From the NCBI GenBank assembly GCA_035295125.1, contig DATGJP010000068.1, positions 186,001 to 250,000 of the forward strand: a DNA stretch of 64,000 bases. Reading direction: 5' to 3'. Numbering within the stretch: the first letter of the stretch is position 1; the number at the start of each line of letters is the position of its first letter. The DNA comes from JAICMB01 sp035295125. GTDB taxonomy: Bacteria > Acidobacteriota > Terriglobia > Bryobacterales > Bryobacteraceae. The notes under the pieces are model-generated. The model was not told the DNA's origin. It did no database searches and was given only the letters and a program-made list of their open reading frames with translations. Of the stretch, positions 33,842 through 43,393 are shown in pieces. The position numbers and the translations under genes were made by a program.

Positions 33842-34444
33842 ATGCGAAGACGTTTTCTTACGTCCGCGGCAGGTGGCTTTTGCCTTGTGCTCGTCGCCTG
33901 CTCGGAACCCACCAAAACGACCACCAAGGAACCTGAAAAACCTGCCGAGCCAGAAACCGGCCGTTACGCGTTTCAACAGATGTATCCCACGGCGCGGGCA
34001 TGGGCCACCGACGCGATTCCAGTTCAGATGGAGAGCATCAATCTGCAGCAGGTGAAATCGTCGGATGGAAAAGCCGGAGCGTGGGAAGCGATCTTCTACT
34101 CACCGTCTCTCGCCAAAGCAAGGATGTACACCTGGTCGGCCGTAGAAGCTGAGGGAAACCTGCATAAAGGGGTTTTTGCCAGTGCTGAGCCTGGACTACG
34201 AAGTCCGAAAGCCTTCGAAATTGCGGCACTGCGGACGGATTCCGACGCGGCGTATAAGACGGCAGTAGAGAAGAGCGCCGAATTCGTCAAGAAGCATCCG
34301 GACATGCCTGTGTTTTTCGTTCTCGAGATGACCAATCGCTTCCCGAATCTAGCGTGGCGCATTGTCTGGGGCACGTCGATAGCATCGAGCGAATATTCTG
34401 TTTTCGTGGACGCCACCACAGGGGAGTATCTGACCAAGGTCTAA
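33842..34444 (+). CDS. Lipoprotein, unknown function
   Basis: A 200-residue protein. MRRRFLTSAAGGFCLVLVAC has a lipobox (LVAC, Cys20) and a twin Arg at the start, so it may be a Tat or Sec lipoprotein. A low-complexity Thr/Pro/Glu spacer follows. The final VFVDATTGEYLTKV is like the last strands of PepSY-type domains. It lies between the peptidase and MscS genes with 18- and 4-base gaps, all on one strand. Confidence 0.75.
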   Translation: MRRRFLTSAAGGFCLVLVACSEPTKTTTKEPEKPAEPETGRYAFQQMYPTARAWATDAIPVQMESINLQQVKSSDGKAGAWEAIFYSPSLAKARMYTWSAVEAEGNLHKGVFASAEPGLRSPKAFEIAALRTDSDAAYKTAVEKSAEFVKKHPDMPVFFVLEMTNRFPNLAWRIVWGTSIASSEYSVFVDATTGEYLTKV

Positions 34445-34448
34445 GCAA

Positions 34449-36158
34449 ATGCGGTCTCACAGGCAGTCACGGGTGGCCAACCTGGTGGCGCTCGCCTTGG
34501 CGATCCTGTTGGCCGGCTGCATTGTGGCCTGGTATTGGACTCGGGGCGCCACCACGACACCCGCCAAAGCGACCGCGACAGCATCGTTGATCGACGAGCG
34601 GCTGCTTCAGACGGCTCACCAGTTAGCGTCGCAAGCCGACACCGCTGACGAGCAGGCTTGCGTCCGCGACGCGCTTCGGCTCGCGGACCATGAGTTGGAC
34701 CAGGCGTTTGCTACCGCGTTGCGAAGCGCGACGGCGAGCACCCCTCCGAAGGCCGGCCCTGCGAAACAACTGGCGGATCGAATCGAGAAGTTCAAGGCGA
34801 GAGTCGCCGCTGACCAGGCACGCCTCGCGAACGTGTCCAAGGGGGACGATTCCGACCAGGTCGACCTGGCTAAGGCGCAACTCGCGCTCGACCAGGACGA
34901 ACTGGATGATGCTCAGCAGGACCTGGCCCGGCAGGGTGGTGATCAGCGAGCCAACGTCCAGCAGGCGCTGCAACAGCATGAGGCGGCTCAGCAGGATGCT
35001 CAGCTACCCAAACCGGCGGCGGCTGCGCCCGCGGGCACCCTGAGCGAACAAGTGCGGCTTTGGCTGGCGTTGGGGAGCCGCGATGCGCAACTAAACGATG
35101 CCCGCCAGCAGGCATCGGCCAAAGCTGCTACGCTGACGCGCGAGCACGATGCTTTGGAGAAGCCTTCGGCGCCTCAGCCTGCCGAAGATGATACGGACGC
35201 CGCCGAGACCATTGCACGCCTCCGTATCCTTTCGGATCAGCACAAAACTCTCGCGGAATTGGACAAGCGCATCCAGGACTGCCAACAACTCGCCACGGCG
35301 TACCAGCATTGGGACGACCTGGTTCAGAATCGCCGCCGGGGAATCCTGCACCTCATGCTGGCCTCGTTTGGCGCTGCCCTGGGAGTGCTATTGGCCGTAG
35401 TATTGATCGACCGGTCGATTCGGCATGCGTTCAGCCGCCAGACCGACCCGCGCCGCCTCCATCAACTGCGCGTGATGGCAACGGTCGGGGTTCAGGCAGT
35501 GGGTGCCATGCTCATTGTCGTGATCGCCTTTGGCCCGCCCAACCAGCTTTCAACGATCATAGGCTTCTCGACCGCCGGCTTGACAATCGCATTGAAGGAT
35601 TTCATCGTGGCGTTCTTCGGTTGGTTCGCACTCATGGGTAAGAACGGAATCAGAATCGGCGACTGGGTGGAGATCAACGGCATCGGCGGCGAGGTGATTG
35701 AAATCGGGATCTTCAAGACGGTCCTGCTCGAGATGGGGAATTGGACGAACACGGGACATCCGACGGGCCGTCACGTCGCCTTCATGAACAGCTTCGCCAT
35801 TGAGAACCACTATTTCAATTTCTCAACGGCCGGCCAGTGGCTGTGGGACGAGCTGCTGATCACTTTGCCGATGACCGGCAATCCCTACCAGACGGCGCAA
35901 CGAATTCGCGACGTGGTGGAGCAGGAAACCGAGGTCGACGCACGCGAGGCAGAGCGCGATTGGGATCGGGTGACGCATCAGTACGGCACCCGCGCATTCT
36001 CGGCGAAGCCTGTCGCCGACCTGCGGCCGTCAGTCAATGGTCTGGACGTCGCGGTGCGGTACATCACCCGGGCTCCCCAGCGCTACGAGGTCAAATCACG
36101 CCTGTTTCAGGTGATCGTGGATCTTCTCCACGGGACAACGGCCGCGGCGCCGGCTTAG
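34449..36158 (+). CDS. MscS-type mechanosensitive channel with a long coiled-coil N-terminus
   Basis: A 569-residue protein. After an N-terminal hydrophobic segment (12-30) comes about 260 residues of Ala/Gln/Asp-rich coiled coil in the periplasm. Membrane helices lie near 300-320 and 340-365, and the pore-lining region near 370-395 (STIIGFSTAGLTIALKDFIV). The MscS beta domain follows with IRIGDWVEINGIGGEVIEIG and a C-terminal alpha+beta domain. The channel protects against osmotic shock; the long periplasmic part suggests a regulatory or KefA-like subtype. Confidence 0.88.
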   Translation: MRSHRQSRVANLVALALAILLAGCIVAWYWTRGATTTPAKATATASLIDERLLQTAHQLASQADTADEQACVRDALRLADHELDQAFATALRSATASTPPKAGPAKQLADRIEKFKARVAADQARLANVSKGDDSDQVDLAKAQLALDQDELDDAQQDLARQGGDQRANVQQALQQHEAAQQDAQLPKPAAAAPAGTLSEQVRLWLALGSRDAQLNDARQQASAKAATLTREHDALEKPSAPQPAEDDTDAAETIARLRILSDQHKTLAELDKRIQDCQQLATAYQHWDDLVQNRRRGILHLMLASFGAALGVLLAVVLIDRSIRHAFSRQTDPRRLHQLRVMATVGVQAVGAMLIVVIAFGPPNQLSTIIGFSTAGLTIALKDFIVAFFGWFALMGKNGIRIGDWVEINGIGGEVIEIGIFKTVLLEMGNWTNTGHPTGRHVAFMNSFAIENHYFNFSTAGQWLWDELLITLPMTGNPYQTAQRIRDVVEQETEVDAREAERDWDRVTHQYGTRAFSAKPVADLRPSVNGLDVAVRYITRAPQRYEVKSRLFQVIVDLLHGTTAAAPA

Positions 36159-36162
36159 AAAC

Positions 36163-38046
36163 TTGAAACGGGCTCAGCGGGTATTGTTCGTTCTGGCGAG
36201 CTGCGCCGTGGCTGTCTATTTTCTGGCGCTGACGCACAAAGCTTTGCAGGGGTATTTTTCCACTGACGACAGCATGAATCTGTACGTCTCCTGGTATCCA
36301 TCCCTTTTCAGCCTGATCAAGGCGAACTTCCTGTTCTTCCTGAACTCGCCGTTCTATCGTCCGATGGGGAGCGCGTGGTATCGCATCATGTTCTTCGTCG
36401 CGGGCTACCATCCCGAGGCGTTCCACGCGGTGAACCTGGTCATCCTGATGATAAATATCTGGCTGACTTACGAACTTGCCTCGCGGCTGTCGGATTCGCG
36501 GGAAACTGGGGCGCTCGCCGCGCTGCTGATCGCTTATCAGCCGGCGTTCGCAGGCCTATATTTCGATACCGCATACATCTACGACGTCTTGTGTTTCGGC
36601 TTCTTTCTCGCAGCCCTTCTGGTGTATGGTGGCGCAGGCGGTTTCGCCGGCGCGCTCACGGTGAAGCTGAAACGGGGCGTCCAGGCGAGTGCCGAGACCT
36701 CGAGACAAGGTCTGTTTCTCCACAGGCAGGCGAAACCGCCTGCTTCACCCTTCCACAGCATCCAAGTCACAGGGCAAGCCCGCTTCCTTCTTTGTGTATT
36801 GTGTGTATGCGGGCTCAATTCGAAGGAAATGGCGCTTACGCTGCCCATCTGCCTGGCGCTTTACGAACTGCTGTACAGACCCGCGCCGAGGAACTGGAGA
36901 ATCCCGCTCATCACCGGTGGCCTGACCATTCTACTCGTCGCAGGACGCGCGCTTGACCGTCATTCGCTACTGGCGCTGGAAGGATACCAACCGGTCCTCA
37001 CCTGGAATCGCTTCATGGAAACGAGCGCCGGATTTCTCACCAACCTGTTTGACGAGAAACTGCATTTCTCAACCATCGCGGTATTGCTGTTCTGGGTGGC
37101 AACGCTGTTGTTGGCATGGGTCACAAGATCGAGGGCCCTACGGTTCGCCTGGCTATTCGCGATCGTTACGCCGCTGCCGGTCGCATTCCTGACGCCCCGA
37201 GGCGGCCCGCAGTATTACATCCCGCTATTTGGGTGGGTACTTTACTTTGCCACCCTGTTAGTCGACGGCACTCGCTCGTTGTTCGGCGAGCGTCTGTTCT
37301 ATGCGCGCGCAATATCCTTGTTCTCCGTTGTCATGCTGCTCTCCGTCATAGCCTTCCGGGGAACCGGCTGGAAGGACGTCACCACTGTCTCCGAAGAAGG
37401 CGAAGCCTTGCGTTCGTCCGTTGATCAATTCCACGCCTTGCATCCGGCGCTGCGACCCGGCGCGCGTATCCTTTTCATCGACGACCCGCTTCCCAAACAT
37501 CGCGACGATCTGCCGTTTCTGCTCCGGCTGCGGTATCGCGATCCCAGCCTGATCGCCGACAGCGTGAAAAGGATGAGCGTAAAGCCCACCGCGCAGGAAT
37601 TCGCATCGTACGACTACGTCCTCGACTGCGACGCCGGCCACCTGTTCGACCGCCACCCGAATGGCACCCGTCCGGGTCCGACGATTGCGCTGGAGTGGGG
37701 CCATCCTGCTGTCTTTCACGCGGACTGGACGCCAGTGACATCCGATCGTCCGGCCAAGCCAGGCGAGGATCTTATCGGCAAGGCGTCCGATCTGGGCGCG
37801 ACCGAGCCTCTAGTCGCGGCAGCCACACCTTTCCCGAAGGACCCGCTCCTGAACGTCGTCGCACCGGTTGAAGTGCGCGTCGGTGGTTCAATTGCCGCGG
37901 TGAACCTCAAGGTCGGCTGGCCGGAAGCCGTGAATCTTTATCGCCTCGACTTTCGCGTGCCCTTCAGCGCGCCGCGCGGCAACCAACCCGTTCAACTCAC
38001 GGTCAACAGCCAGACAGGCCCGGCCGTTCCGATCGCCGTGAAATAG
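36163..38046 (+). CDS. GT-C-like membrane protein with an in-frame repeat insertion
   Basis: A 627-residue polytopic protein. Near the N-terminus QGYFSTDDSMNLY (acidic pair after the first helix) and SPFYRPMGSAWYR resemble GT-C glycosyltransferases; about ten helices run to residue 410 and a soluble domain fills 420-627. Residues about 157-200 are odd: they translate a REP-like repeat (36628-36760) and interrupt what looks like a loop between helices, with KPPASPF near residue 190. The frame stays open throughout. TTG at 36163 is the start; the gene follows MscS by 4 bases. Function unknown. Confidence 0.7.
   Translation: MKRAQRVLFVLASCAVAVYFLALTHKALQGYFSTDDSMNLYVSWYPSLFSLIKANFLFFLNSPFYRPMGSAWYRIMFFVAGYHPEAFHAVNLVILMINIWLTYELASRLSDSRETGALAALLIAYQPAFAGLYFDTAYIYDVLCFGFFLAALLVYGGAGGFAGALTVKLKRGVQASAETSRQGLFLHRQAKPPASPFHSIQVTGQARFLLCVLCVCGLNSKEMALTLPICLALYELLYRPAPRNWRIPLITGGLTILLVAGRALDRHSLLALEGYQPVLTWNRFMETSAGFLTNLFDEKLHFSTIAVLLFWVATLLLAWVTRSRALRFAWLFAIVTPLPVAFLTPRGGPQYYIPLFGWVLYFATLLVDGTRSLFGERLFYARAISLFSVVMLLSVIAFRGTGWKDVTTVSEEGEALRSSVDQFHALHPALRPGARILFIDDPLPKHRDDLPFLLRLRYRDPSLIADSVKRMSVKPTAQEFASYDYVLDCDAGHLFDRHPNGTRPGPTIALEWGHPAVFHADWTPVTSDRPAKPGEDLIGKASDLGATEPLVAAATPFPKDPLLNVVAPVEVRVGGSIAAVNLKVGWPEAVNLYRLDFRVPFSAPRGNQPVQLTVNSQTGPAVPIAVK
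36628..36760. repeat. REP/BIME-like element, copy B, inside a coding sequence
   Basis: Two inverted monomers: left GGTGGCGCAGGCGGTTTCGCC at its core near 36628-36648 and right GCAGGCGAAACCGCCTGC, a hairpin (stem GCAGGCG, loop AAAC) at 36726-36743, about 80 bases apart. It lies wholly within the membrane-protein gene and keeps its frame. Confidence 0.75.
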
Positions 38047-38083
38047 TTTCAATCGGCTAGAATACCCGAAATAGGAGATTTTC

Positions 38084-39652
38084 TTGTCACGAATTCACCT
38101 CGCCACCCTTGTCTTATTCTTTGGAGCCTTTTCCATCGCCTCAGCACAACGCGCACGGTCGAATGAAGCGCCGCCGCCATCCGCAACTGAAGAAACCGTA
38201 ACTCCGATTCCGCCGGAAACCAACTCGACGACCGATCACGAGATGACACTCGACGGCAAAACCCTGCGCTATGCGGCAACCGCCGGGAATTTGCTGGTCA
38301 CCGGAGATGATGAGAAGCCGAACGGCAGCTTCTTTTACGTCGCATACACTTTGCACGGCGTGAGCGACCTGCGCACCCGGCCGGTCACGTTCCTCTACAA
38401 CGGAGGCCCCGGTTCGGCAAGCCTGTGGCTGCATATGGGCTCGGTGGGTCCGATGCGCGTCGTCACGTCCAGTCCGGCGGCAACCGGCGGAGGGCCTTAC
38501 CAGATTGTCCCGAACCAATACACGCTGCTCGACAAGACGGACCTCGTTTTCGTGGACGCGATGGGCACCGGGTTTTCACGACCGGTCGGTAAGGGCACGA
38601 TTAAGAACTTCGCGGGCGCCGATCAGGACGTTCAGGGTTTCGCGCACTTTATCCAGCGCTACGTCTCAGTCAACCATCGTTGGAATTCGCCAAAGTTCCT
38701 GTTTGGCGAATCCTACGGCACGACGCGCTCCGCCGCGCTTGTGGATGCGCTCGAAAACGGGGGTATGGCGTTCAACGGCGTCGTCCTGATGTCGACCATC
38801 CTCAACTACTTCACGATGGCACCCGGCACCGACACGGTCTTCATCGGCAACCTGCCGTCTTACGCCGCCATCGCCTGGTATTACGAGAAGGTGCAGCGCA
38901 AGGGTCGCGAAGAGAAGGCTTTTCTCGACGAGGTTCGCGCGTTCGCCCGCGGCCCGTATTCCGAGGCTCTGGCGCAGGGGCACAATCTACCCCAAGCCCA
39001 GGCCGATGCCATCGCGGCGAAGCTAGCCGGCTACACGGGATTGAGCGTGCAGTACATCAAAGAATCGAATCTGCGAGTCAGCCCGACTCGTTTCCGTAAG
39101 GAACTGCTGCGCGATCAACGAATGATCGTGGGACGTTACGATGCGCGGTTCGAAGGAACCGACACGGATGCCGCCGGCGAGAACCCTGGCTATGATCCGT
39201 CGAGCACCGGTATCACGGGAGCTTTTGTGTCTGTGTTTCAGGATTATCTCGATCGGGATCTGAAATACACCAGCAAGGAAACCTACCTGCCGCGCGGCCC
39301 GAACGTGAATCAATTCTGGGACCACACACACCGTGCGCCAGGTGGCGGACCCGGGCAGGGTCAAGGCCAGCCGATGCGCGATATCTACGTGGCGGGTGAC
39401 CTTGCCGATGCCATGCGCAAGAATCCGCACTTGAAGGTGTTCTCGGCCAACGGTCTATTCGATCTCGCGACGCCGTTCTTCATCACCGAATACGACCTGG
39501 CTCACATGGAGCTCGAGCCGAAGCTGCGCGGCAATATCGAATTCGCGTACTATCACTCGGGTCACATGATCTACCTCAACGTTGATGCGTTGAAGCAGCT
39601 CAAGACCGATTTGTCGGGCTTCTACGCACGGGCTGTCGAAGCCGGAATGTAG
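38084..39652 (+). CDS. Secreted S10-family serine carboxypeptidase
   Basis: A 522-residue protein. A signal peptide (about 1-21) is followed by a serine carboxypeptidase of the alpha/beta hydrolase fold: the oxyanion motif LYNGGPGSASLW (104-115), nucleophile Ser210 in GESYG, then catalytic Asp in LFDLATPF and His in YYHSGHMIY near the end. Such enzymes cleave C-terminal residues, usually at acid pH. The TTG start is supported by AGGAGA seven bases upstream. Its end overlaps the convergent zwf end by 31 bases. Confidence 0.93.
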   Translation: MSRIHLATLVLFFGAFSIASAQRARSNEAPPPSATEETVTPIPPETNSTTDHEMTLDGKTLRYAATAGNLLVTGDDEKPNGSFFYVAYTLHGVSDLRTRPVTFLYNGGPGSASLWLHMGSVGPMRVVTSSPAATGGGPYQIVPNQYTLLDKTDLVFVDAMGTGFSRPVGKGTIKNFAGADQDVQGFAHFIQRYVSVNHRWNSPKFLFGESYGTTRSAALVDALENGGMAFNGVVLMSTILNYFTMAPGTDTVFIGNLPSYAAIAWYYEKVQRKGREEKAFLDEVRAFARGPYSEALAQGHNLPQAQADAIAAKLAGYTGLSVQYIKESNLRVSPTRFRKELLRDQRMIVGRYDARFEGTDTDAAGENPGYDPSSTGITGAFVSVFQDYLDRDLKYTSKETYLPRGPNVNQFWDHTHRAPGGGPGQGQGQPMRDIYVAGDLADAMRKNPHLKVFSANGLFDLATPFFITEYDLAHMELEPKLRGNIEFAYYHSGHMIYLNVDALKQLKTDLSGFYARAVEAGM

Positions 39653-41172
39653 GGCGCCGCGCCTTGCAGGTTGCGCCATTGCCGGCGATCGCGAGCGAGC
39701 AGGTCGTCGGCTTCTTTCGGTCCCCAGGATCCCGCGGCATAATTCGGAAAATGACGCGCCGGCAGCGCTTTCCAAACATCGAGGACCGGCGCGACCACAC
39801 TCCAGCCGGCCTCCACCATGTCGGCGCGCTGGAACAGCGTTGCATCGCCAATCATGCAGTCGTAGAGCAGCCGCTCGTACCCGGTGCTGGGTTCATTGCC
39901 GAAGTAGTCCGAGTAGCGGAAATCCATGTTTACCGAACCGAGGTCAACCAACGGTCCGGGAACCTTCGCGCCGAAGCTGAGAGAAATGCCCTCGTCGGGC
40001 TGAATGTGAAGCACGAGAAGGTTCGGCGTCAGGCGCTCGACAGGAGTCTCCCGGAAAAGAACGAACGGCGCGCGCCGGAATTGGATCGCGATCTCCGTCA
40101 CCCGTTTGGCCATTCGTTTCCCGGTGCGAATGTAAAACGGCACATCGGCCCACCGCCAGTTGTCGATGGATAACTTCAAGGCGACGAAGGTCTCCGTATG
40201 AGAATCCGGCGCCACGTTCGGCTCCGATCGATAAGCCGTGACCGGGCTGCCGTCAACAGTACCATCGTCATATTGCCCGCGGACCGCGCGCGTGAGGACA
40301 TCTTCGGGAGATAGCGGTTGGATGGCGTGTAGAATCTTGGCCTGCTCGTCGCGAACCGCGTCGGCGTGAAACGAGACTGGCGGCTCCATTGCGGTCAGGG
40401 TGACTAATTGAAGAATGTGATTCGGCACCATGTCCCGCAACGCGCCGGCGTGATCGTAGTATCCGCCGCGCTGCTCGACGCCCAACGTTTCGCTCACCGT
40501 GATCTGCACGTGATCGATGTACCGGCGGTTCCAGATCGGCTCGAAAATACCATTGGCGAACCGGAAGACCAAGATGTTTTGCACCGTCTCTTTGCCAAGG
40601 TAATGATCGATACGGTAAATCTGGTTCTCGTTCAGTACCTTCTTGATCTCAGCGTTCAAGGACTGCGCGGATTCCAGGTCGCGGCCAAACGGCTTCTCGA
40701 TAATGACGCGGCGCCAGTGACTGTTGCTCTCTTCAGCGAGGCCCGCCAGACCGAGTTGCTGCACGACCTCGCCAAACAACGACGGCGTCGTAGCCAGGTA
40801 GTAGAAGTAATTACCGTGCGTACCATGCTTTTGGTCGGCTTGTGCCAACGCGGGCTTCAGCCGCTGGTACAACGTGGGATCGCGAAAGTCGCCGCTTATG
40901 TAGTAGAGCCGTTCTGTGAGCCAATCGCAAAACTGGCATTGCTCCGGCGCGCCTCCGAATTCGACGAGATCCTTGCGCATCTGTTCCCGGAACTGGTCGT
41001 CCGTGAAAGCCTGGTTCGAGCAGCCGACCAGCGCGAAGTCCGCGGGCAGCAGTTTCTTCTTGGCCAGGTTGTAGAGTGCCGGGATCAGCTTACGCTTAGT
41101 AAGGTCTCCGGAAGCGCCGAAAATCACCAGAATGCAGGGATCGCCCGGCCGGCCGTGCTTCGATTCGCTCAT
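39622..41172 (-). CDS. zwf: Glucose-6-phosphate 1-dehydrogenase
   Basis: A 516-residue enzyme of the oxidative pentose phosphate pathway that oxidises glucose 6-phosphate with NADP. Diagnostic pieces are VIFGASGDLTKRKLIPALY near residue 14 (coenzyme binding), RIDHYLGKE near 195 (substrate binding), and FRYSDYF near the end. ATG at 41172 is preferred; the frame continues upstream into gnd but without family similarity. It starts 4 bases after the gnd stop, so the two successive enzymes form one unit. The 3' end overlaps the convergent peptidase gene. Confidence 0.96.
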   Translation of the reverse strand: MSESKHGRPGDPCILVIFGASGDLTKRKLIPALYNLAKKKLLPADFALVGCSNQAFTDDQFREQMRKDLVEFGGAPEQCQFCDWLTERLYYISGDFRDPTLYQRLKPALAQADQKHGTHGNYFYYLATTPSLFGEVVQQLGLAGLAEESNSHWRRVIIEKPFGRDLESAQSLNAEIKKVLNENQIYRIDHYLGKETVQNILVFRFANGIFEPIWNRRYIDHVQITVSETLGVEQRGGYYDHAGALRDMVPNHILQLVTLTAMEPPVSFHADAVRDEQAKILHAIQPLSPEDVLTRAVRGQYDDGTVDGSPVTAYRSEPNVAPDSHTETFVALKLSIDNWRWADVPFYIRTGKRMAKRVTEIAIQFRRAPFVLFRETPVERLTPNLLVLHIQPDEGISLSFGAKVPGPLVDLGSVNMDFRYSDYFGNEPSTGYERLLYDCMIGDATLFQRADMVEAGWSVVAPVLDVWKALPARHFPNYAAGSWGPKEADDLLARDRRQWRNLQGAAPYIPASTARA

Positions 41173-41176
41173 CAGT

Positions 41177-42154
41177 TTAGCCTCCCGTGGGTTGTTCGAC
41201 GTGCCCGCCGAATTTGTACCGCATCGCAGATAGCATTTTTTCGCCGAAGGTGTGCTGTTGGCGCGATCGGAAACGCGCATACAGCGACGCGGCAAGCACC
41301 TCGGCCGGGACGGCTTCTTCCAGGGCGGCCTGGATAGTCCAGCGGCCCTCGCCGGAATCGTGCACAAACCCGGTATAGTTTGCGAGTGACGGGTTCTCAG
41401 CGAGCGCCATCGCCGCGAGATCCAATAGCCAGGAGCTGATCACGCTGCCGTGACGCCACACTTCGGCAATCGCACCGAGGTCGAGGTCGTAGCGGCAGTC
41501 CTCCTGCAATTCCTTCGAGTTCGCATTGCGGAGAATATCGAATCCCTCCGCATAGGATTGCATGACGCCGTATTCGATTCCGTTGTGAATCATCTTGACG
41601 AAGTGACCGGAACCGCTCGGACCGCAATAGATGTACCCTTGTTCCGCGGTTCCGGTCTGCCGCCCCGGCGTCACGGGAACATTGTCCTGGCCAGGGGCCA
41701 GCGTCCGGAAGATGGGATCAAGACGTTGGACTGCCGCGCTCGGCCCCCCAATCATCAGACAGTAGCCGCGCTCCAACCCCCACACGCCGCCACTGGTGCC
41801 AACGTCCAGGTAGTCAATGCCCTTCTCGGCGAGTTGCTTCGAACGGCGGACATCGTCTTTGAAATAGGAATTGCCGCCATCGATTGCGGCGTCGCCCGAC
41901 TCCATGTGTTTCGCGAGCGTGCCGACCATTTGCTCGGTTGGAGGCCCCGCGGGAACCATGACCCAAACAGCGCGAGGCTTGTCGAGCTTCGCGACCATAT
42001 CCTCCACGTCCTTGGCTCCCGTGGCTCCCTCCTGCTCCAACTCACGAATGCGGGCGGCGTCGAGATCGAACACGACGCAGGAGTGCCCACCACGCGTAAG
42101 GCGGCGGACCATATTCGCGCCCATGCGTCCCAGGCCGATCATTCCTAGCTGCAT
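41177..42154 (-). CDS. gnd: 6-phosphogluconate dehydrogenase, decarboxylating (short YqeC/GndA type)
   Basis: A 325-residue enzyme converting 6-phosphogluconate to ribulose 5-phosphate with NAD(P) reduction. MQLGMIGLGRMGANMVRRL (1-19) is the coenzyme motif; DGGNSYFKDD, GTSGGVWGLERGYCLMIGG and VKMIHNGIEYG carry catalytic residues. Length fits the short bacterial type, which usually prefers NAD. AAGGAG five bases before the ATG at 42154 fixes the start. It is followed by zwf. Confidence 0.95.
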   Translation of the reverse strand: MQLGMIGLGRMGANMVRRLTRGGHSCVVFDLDAARIRELEQEGATGAKDVEDMVAKLDKPRAVWVMVPAGPPTEQMVGTLAKHMESGDAAIDGGNSYFKDDVRRSKQLAEKGIDYLDVGTSGGVWGLERGYCLMIGGPSAAVQRLDPIFRTLAPGQDNVPVTPGRQTGTAEQGYIYCGPSGSGHFVKMIHNGIEYGVMQSYAEGFDILRNANSKELQEDCRYDLDLGAIAEVWRHGSVISSWLLDLAAMALAENPSLANYTGFVHDSGEGRWTIQAALEEAVPAEVLAASLYARFRSRQQHTFGEKMLSAMRYKFGGHVEQPTGG

Positions 42155-42243
42155 ATGCTCCTTTCGGGGCGCGCGCGTGACCAATGCAAAGCGGCCCCTG
42201 ATGAAGCGTAGCGCGACGGAGGAGGGTTTCGCTTGAACGCGCT

Positions 42244-43254
42244 CTATGGCTGATGCACGAGCTGCGATTTCAACTTCTCGGCCCACTCCACCTGGGCCGT
42301 TGTAAGGTTGGGGCGCTCTTTATCCAATATTGCGTCCGCATTCTTGGCACCTTGCTCACTTGCAAGTTCGAGCCAGGCGATTCCCTGAACGTAATCGCGC
42401 TCCTTCCGTTCAGGCTGTTCAATGAGCATCTGTCCGAGGCGCAACTGGCATAATTTGTCGTTCGCGGCGGCGCACAGACGGAAATATCGGCGTGCCCGTT
42501 CACCGTCAGCGGGAACACCCTCACCCTTTTGGTACATAGATCCCAACGTGGATTGAGCCTGTAAACTCCCCAGAACCGCAGCGCCGCGCATCATGTCGAG
42601 CCCTTTTTCGATGTCTTTCGGAAGTTCGGTACCCTCCAGGTATTTCCTGCCGATTTCGTACATCGCCGGACCAAAGTTCTTTTCGGCCGCCATCTTGAGA
42701 AGAACGAACGCCTGTTGTGGGTTGGCAGGCACCCATCTGCCCTCAGACAGCAGCATGGATTCCAGATACATGGCGGGTGCAAAACCCTCCTGGCTCAACT
42801 TCCGGATCGTCTCCACCGCGTGCGTCTTGGACTTGTCGTCTGTTTTTTTGAGGTTGTGGAGCGCCATATTGTAAGAGGCCCGGCGAGACTCGCTTTTTTC
42901 ATCGAAACGAATACCCTGAAATCGGAAATTCACGAAAATGGTGGCAAGCAGACGTACGGGGTGTCCGTCTTTTTCGGCGGGCTGGAATCTCCATTTTTCG
43001 ACAGAGGCTATGGCTCGCTCGTCTAGGCCGAATCCGAGGGGGCTGAGTACCGAGATGTTGGTAGCTCTGCCGTCTGTGTCCACAACGATTTCGAGCAGTA
43101 CGGTGCCCTGAACGTGCTCGGCTCTTGCTTGATCACTGAATTCGGGTTCCACTTTATGAAGAACTTGAGGAGGCTTAATGCCCGGACCAAGTCTAAGCAC
43201 GTCATTTTGGGCAAGCAGAATCCCCGCTGTAAAAATGAACAACAAAACACGCAT
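42244..43254 (-). CDS. Exported TonB-domain and Sel1-repeat protein
   Basis: A 336-residue protein with a signal peptide (about 1-15). A TonB C-terminal domain follows (about 27-110): VEPEFSDQARAEHVQGTVLL, then VLSPLGFGLDERAIASVEKW and WRFQPAEKDGHPV. Then come Sel1/TPR-like repeats (about 140-330) with pieces such as AAEKNFGPAMYEIGRKYLEG and MYQKGEGVPADGERARRYF. No membrane anchor with a proline-rich spacer is present as in a true TonB, so it probably acts as a periplasmic or outer-membrane scaffold. ATG at 43254 is chosen for the signal peptide. Confidence 0.85.
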   Translation of the reverse strand: MRVLLFIFTAGILLAQNDVLRLGPGIKPPQVLHKVEPEFSDQARAEHVQGTVLLEIVVDTDGRATNISVLSPLGFGLDERAIASVEKWRFQPAEKDGHPVRLLATIFVNFRFQGIRFDEKSESRRASYNMALHNLKKTDDKSKTHAVETIRKLSQEGFAPAMYLESMLLSEGRWVPANPQQAFVLLKMAAEKNFGPAMYEIGRKYLEGTELPKDIEKGLDMMRGAAVLGSLQAQSTLGSMYQKGEGVPADGERARRYFRLCAAANDKLCQLRLGQMLIEQPERKERDYVQGIAWLELASEQGAKNADAILDKERPNLTTAQVEWAEKLKSQLVHQP

Positions 43255-43393
43255 AAAACAACTTCCGAAACAAATAACTATAGCGTAGCTTTCTGGTTCC
43301 GAGGCGGCCAGACTGGTCTTGAAGCCCTGGCAAGACCGGGAAACGCCGGGCCCCCGAAATACCAGCGGTACAATGATTGCGGAGGATACATCA

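Noticed and set aside
40408..41337. A 309-codon open frame on the plus strand
   Set aside because: Antisense to zwf, whose motifs are complete.
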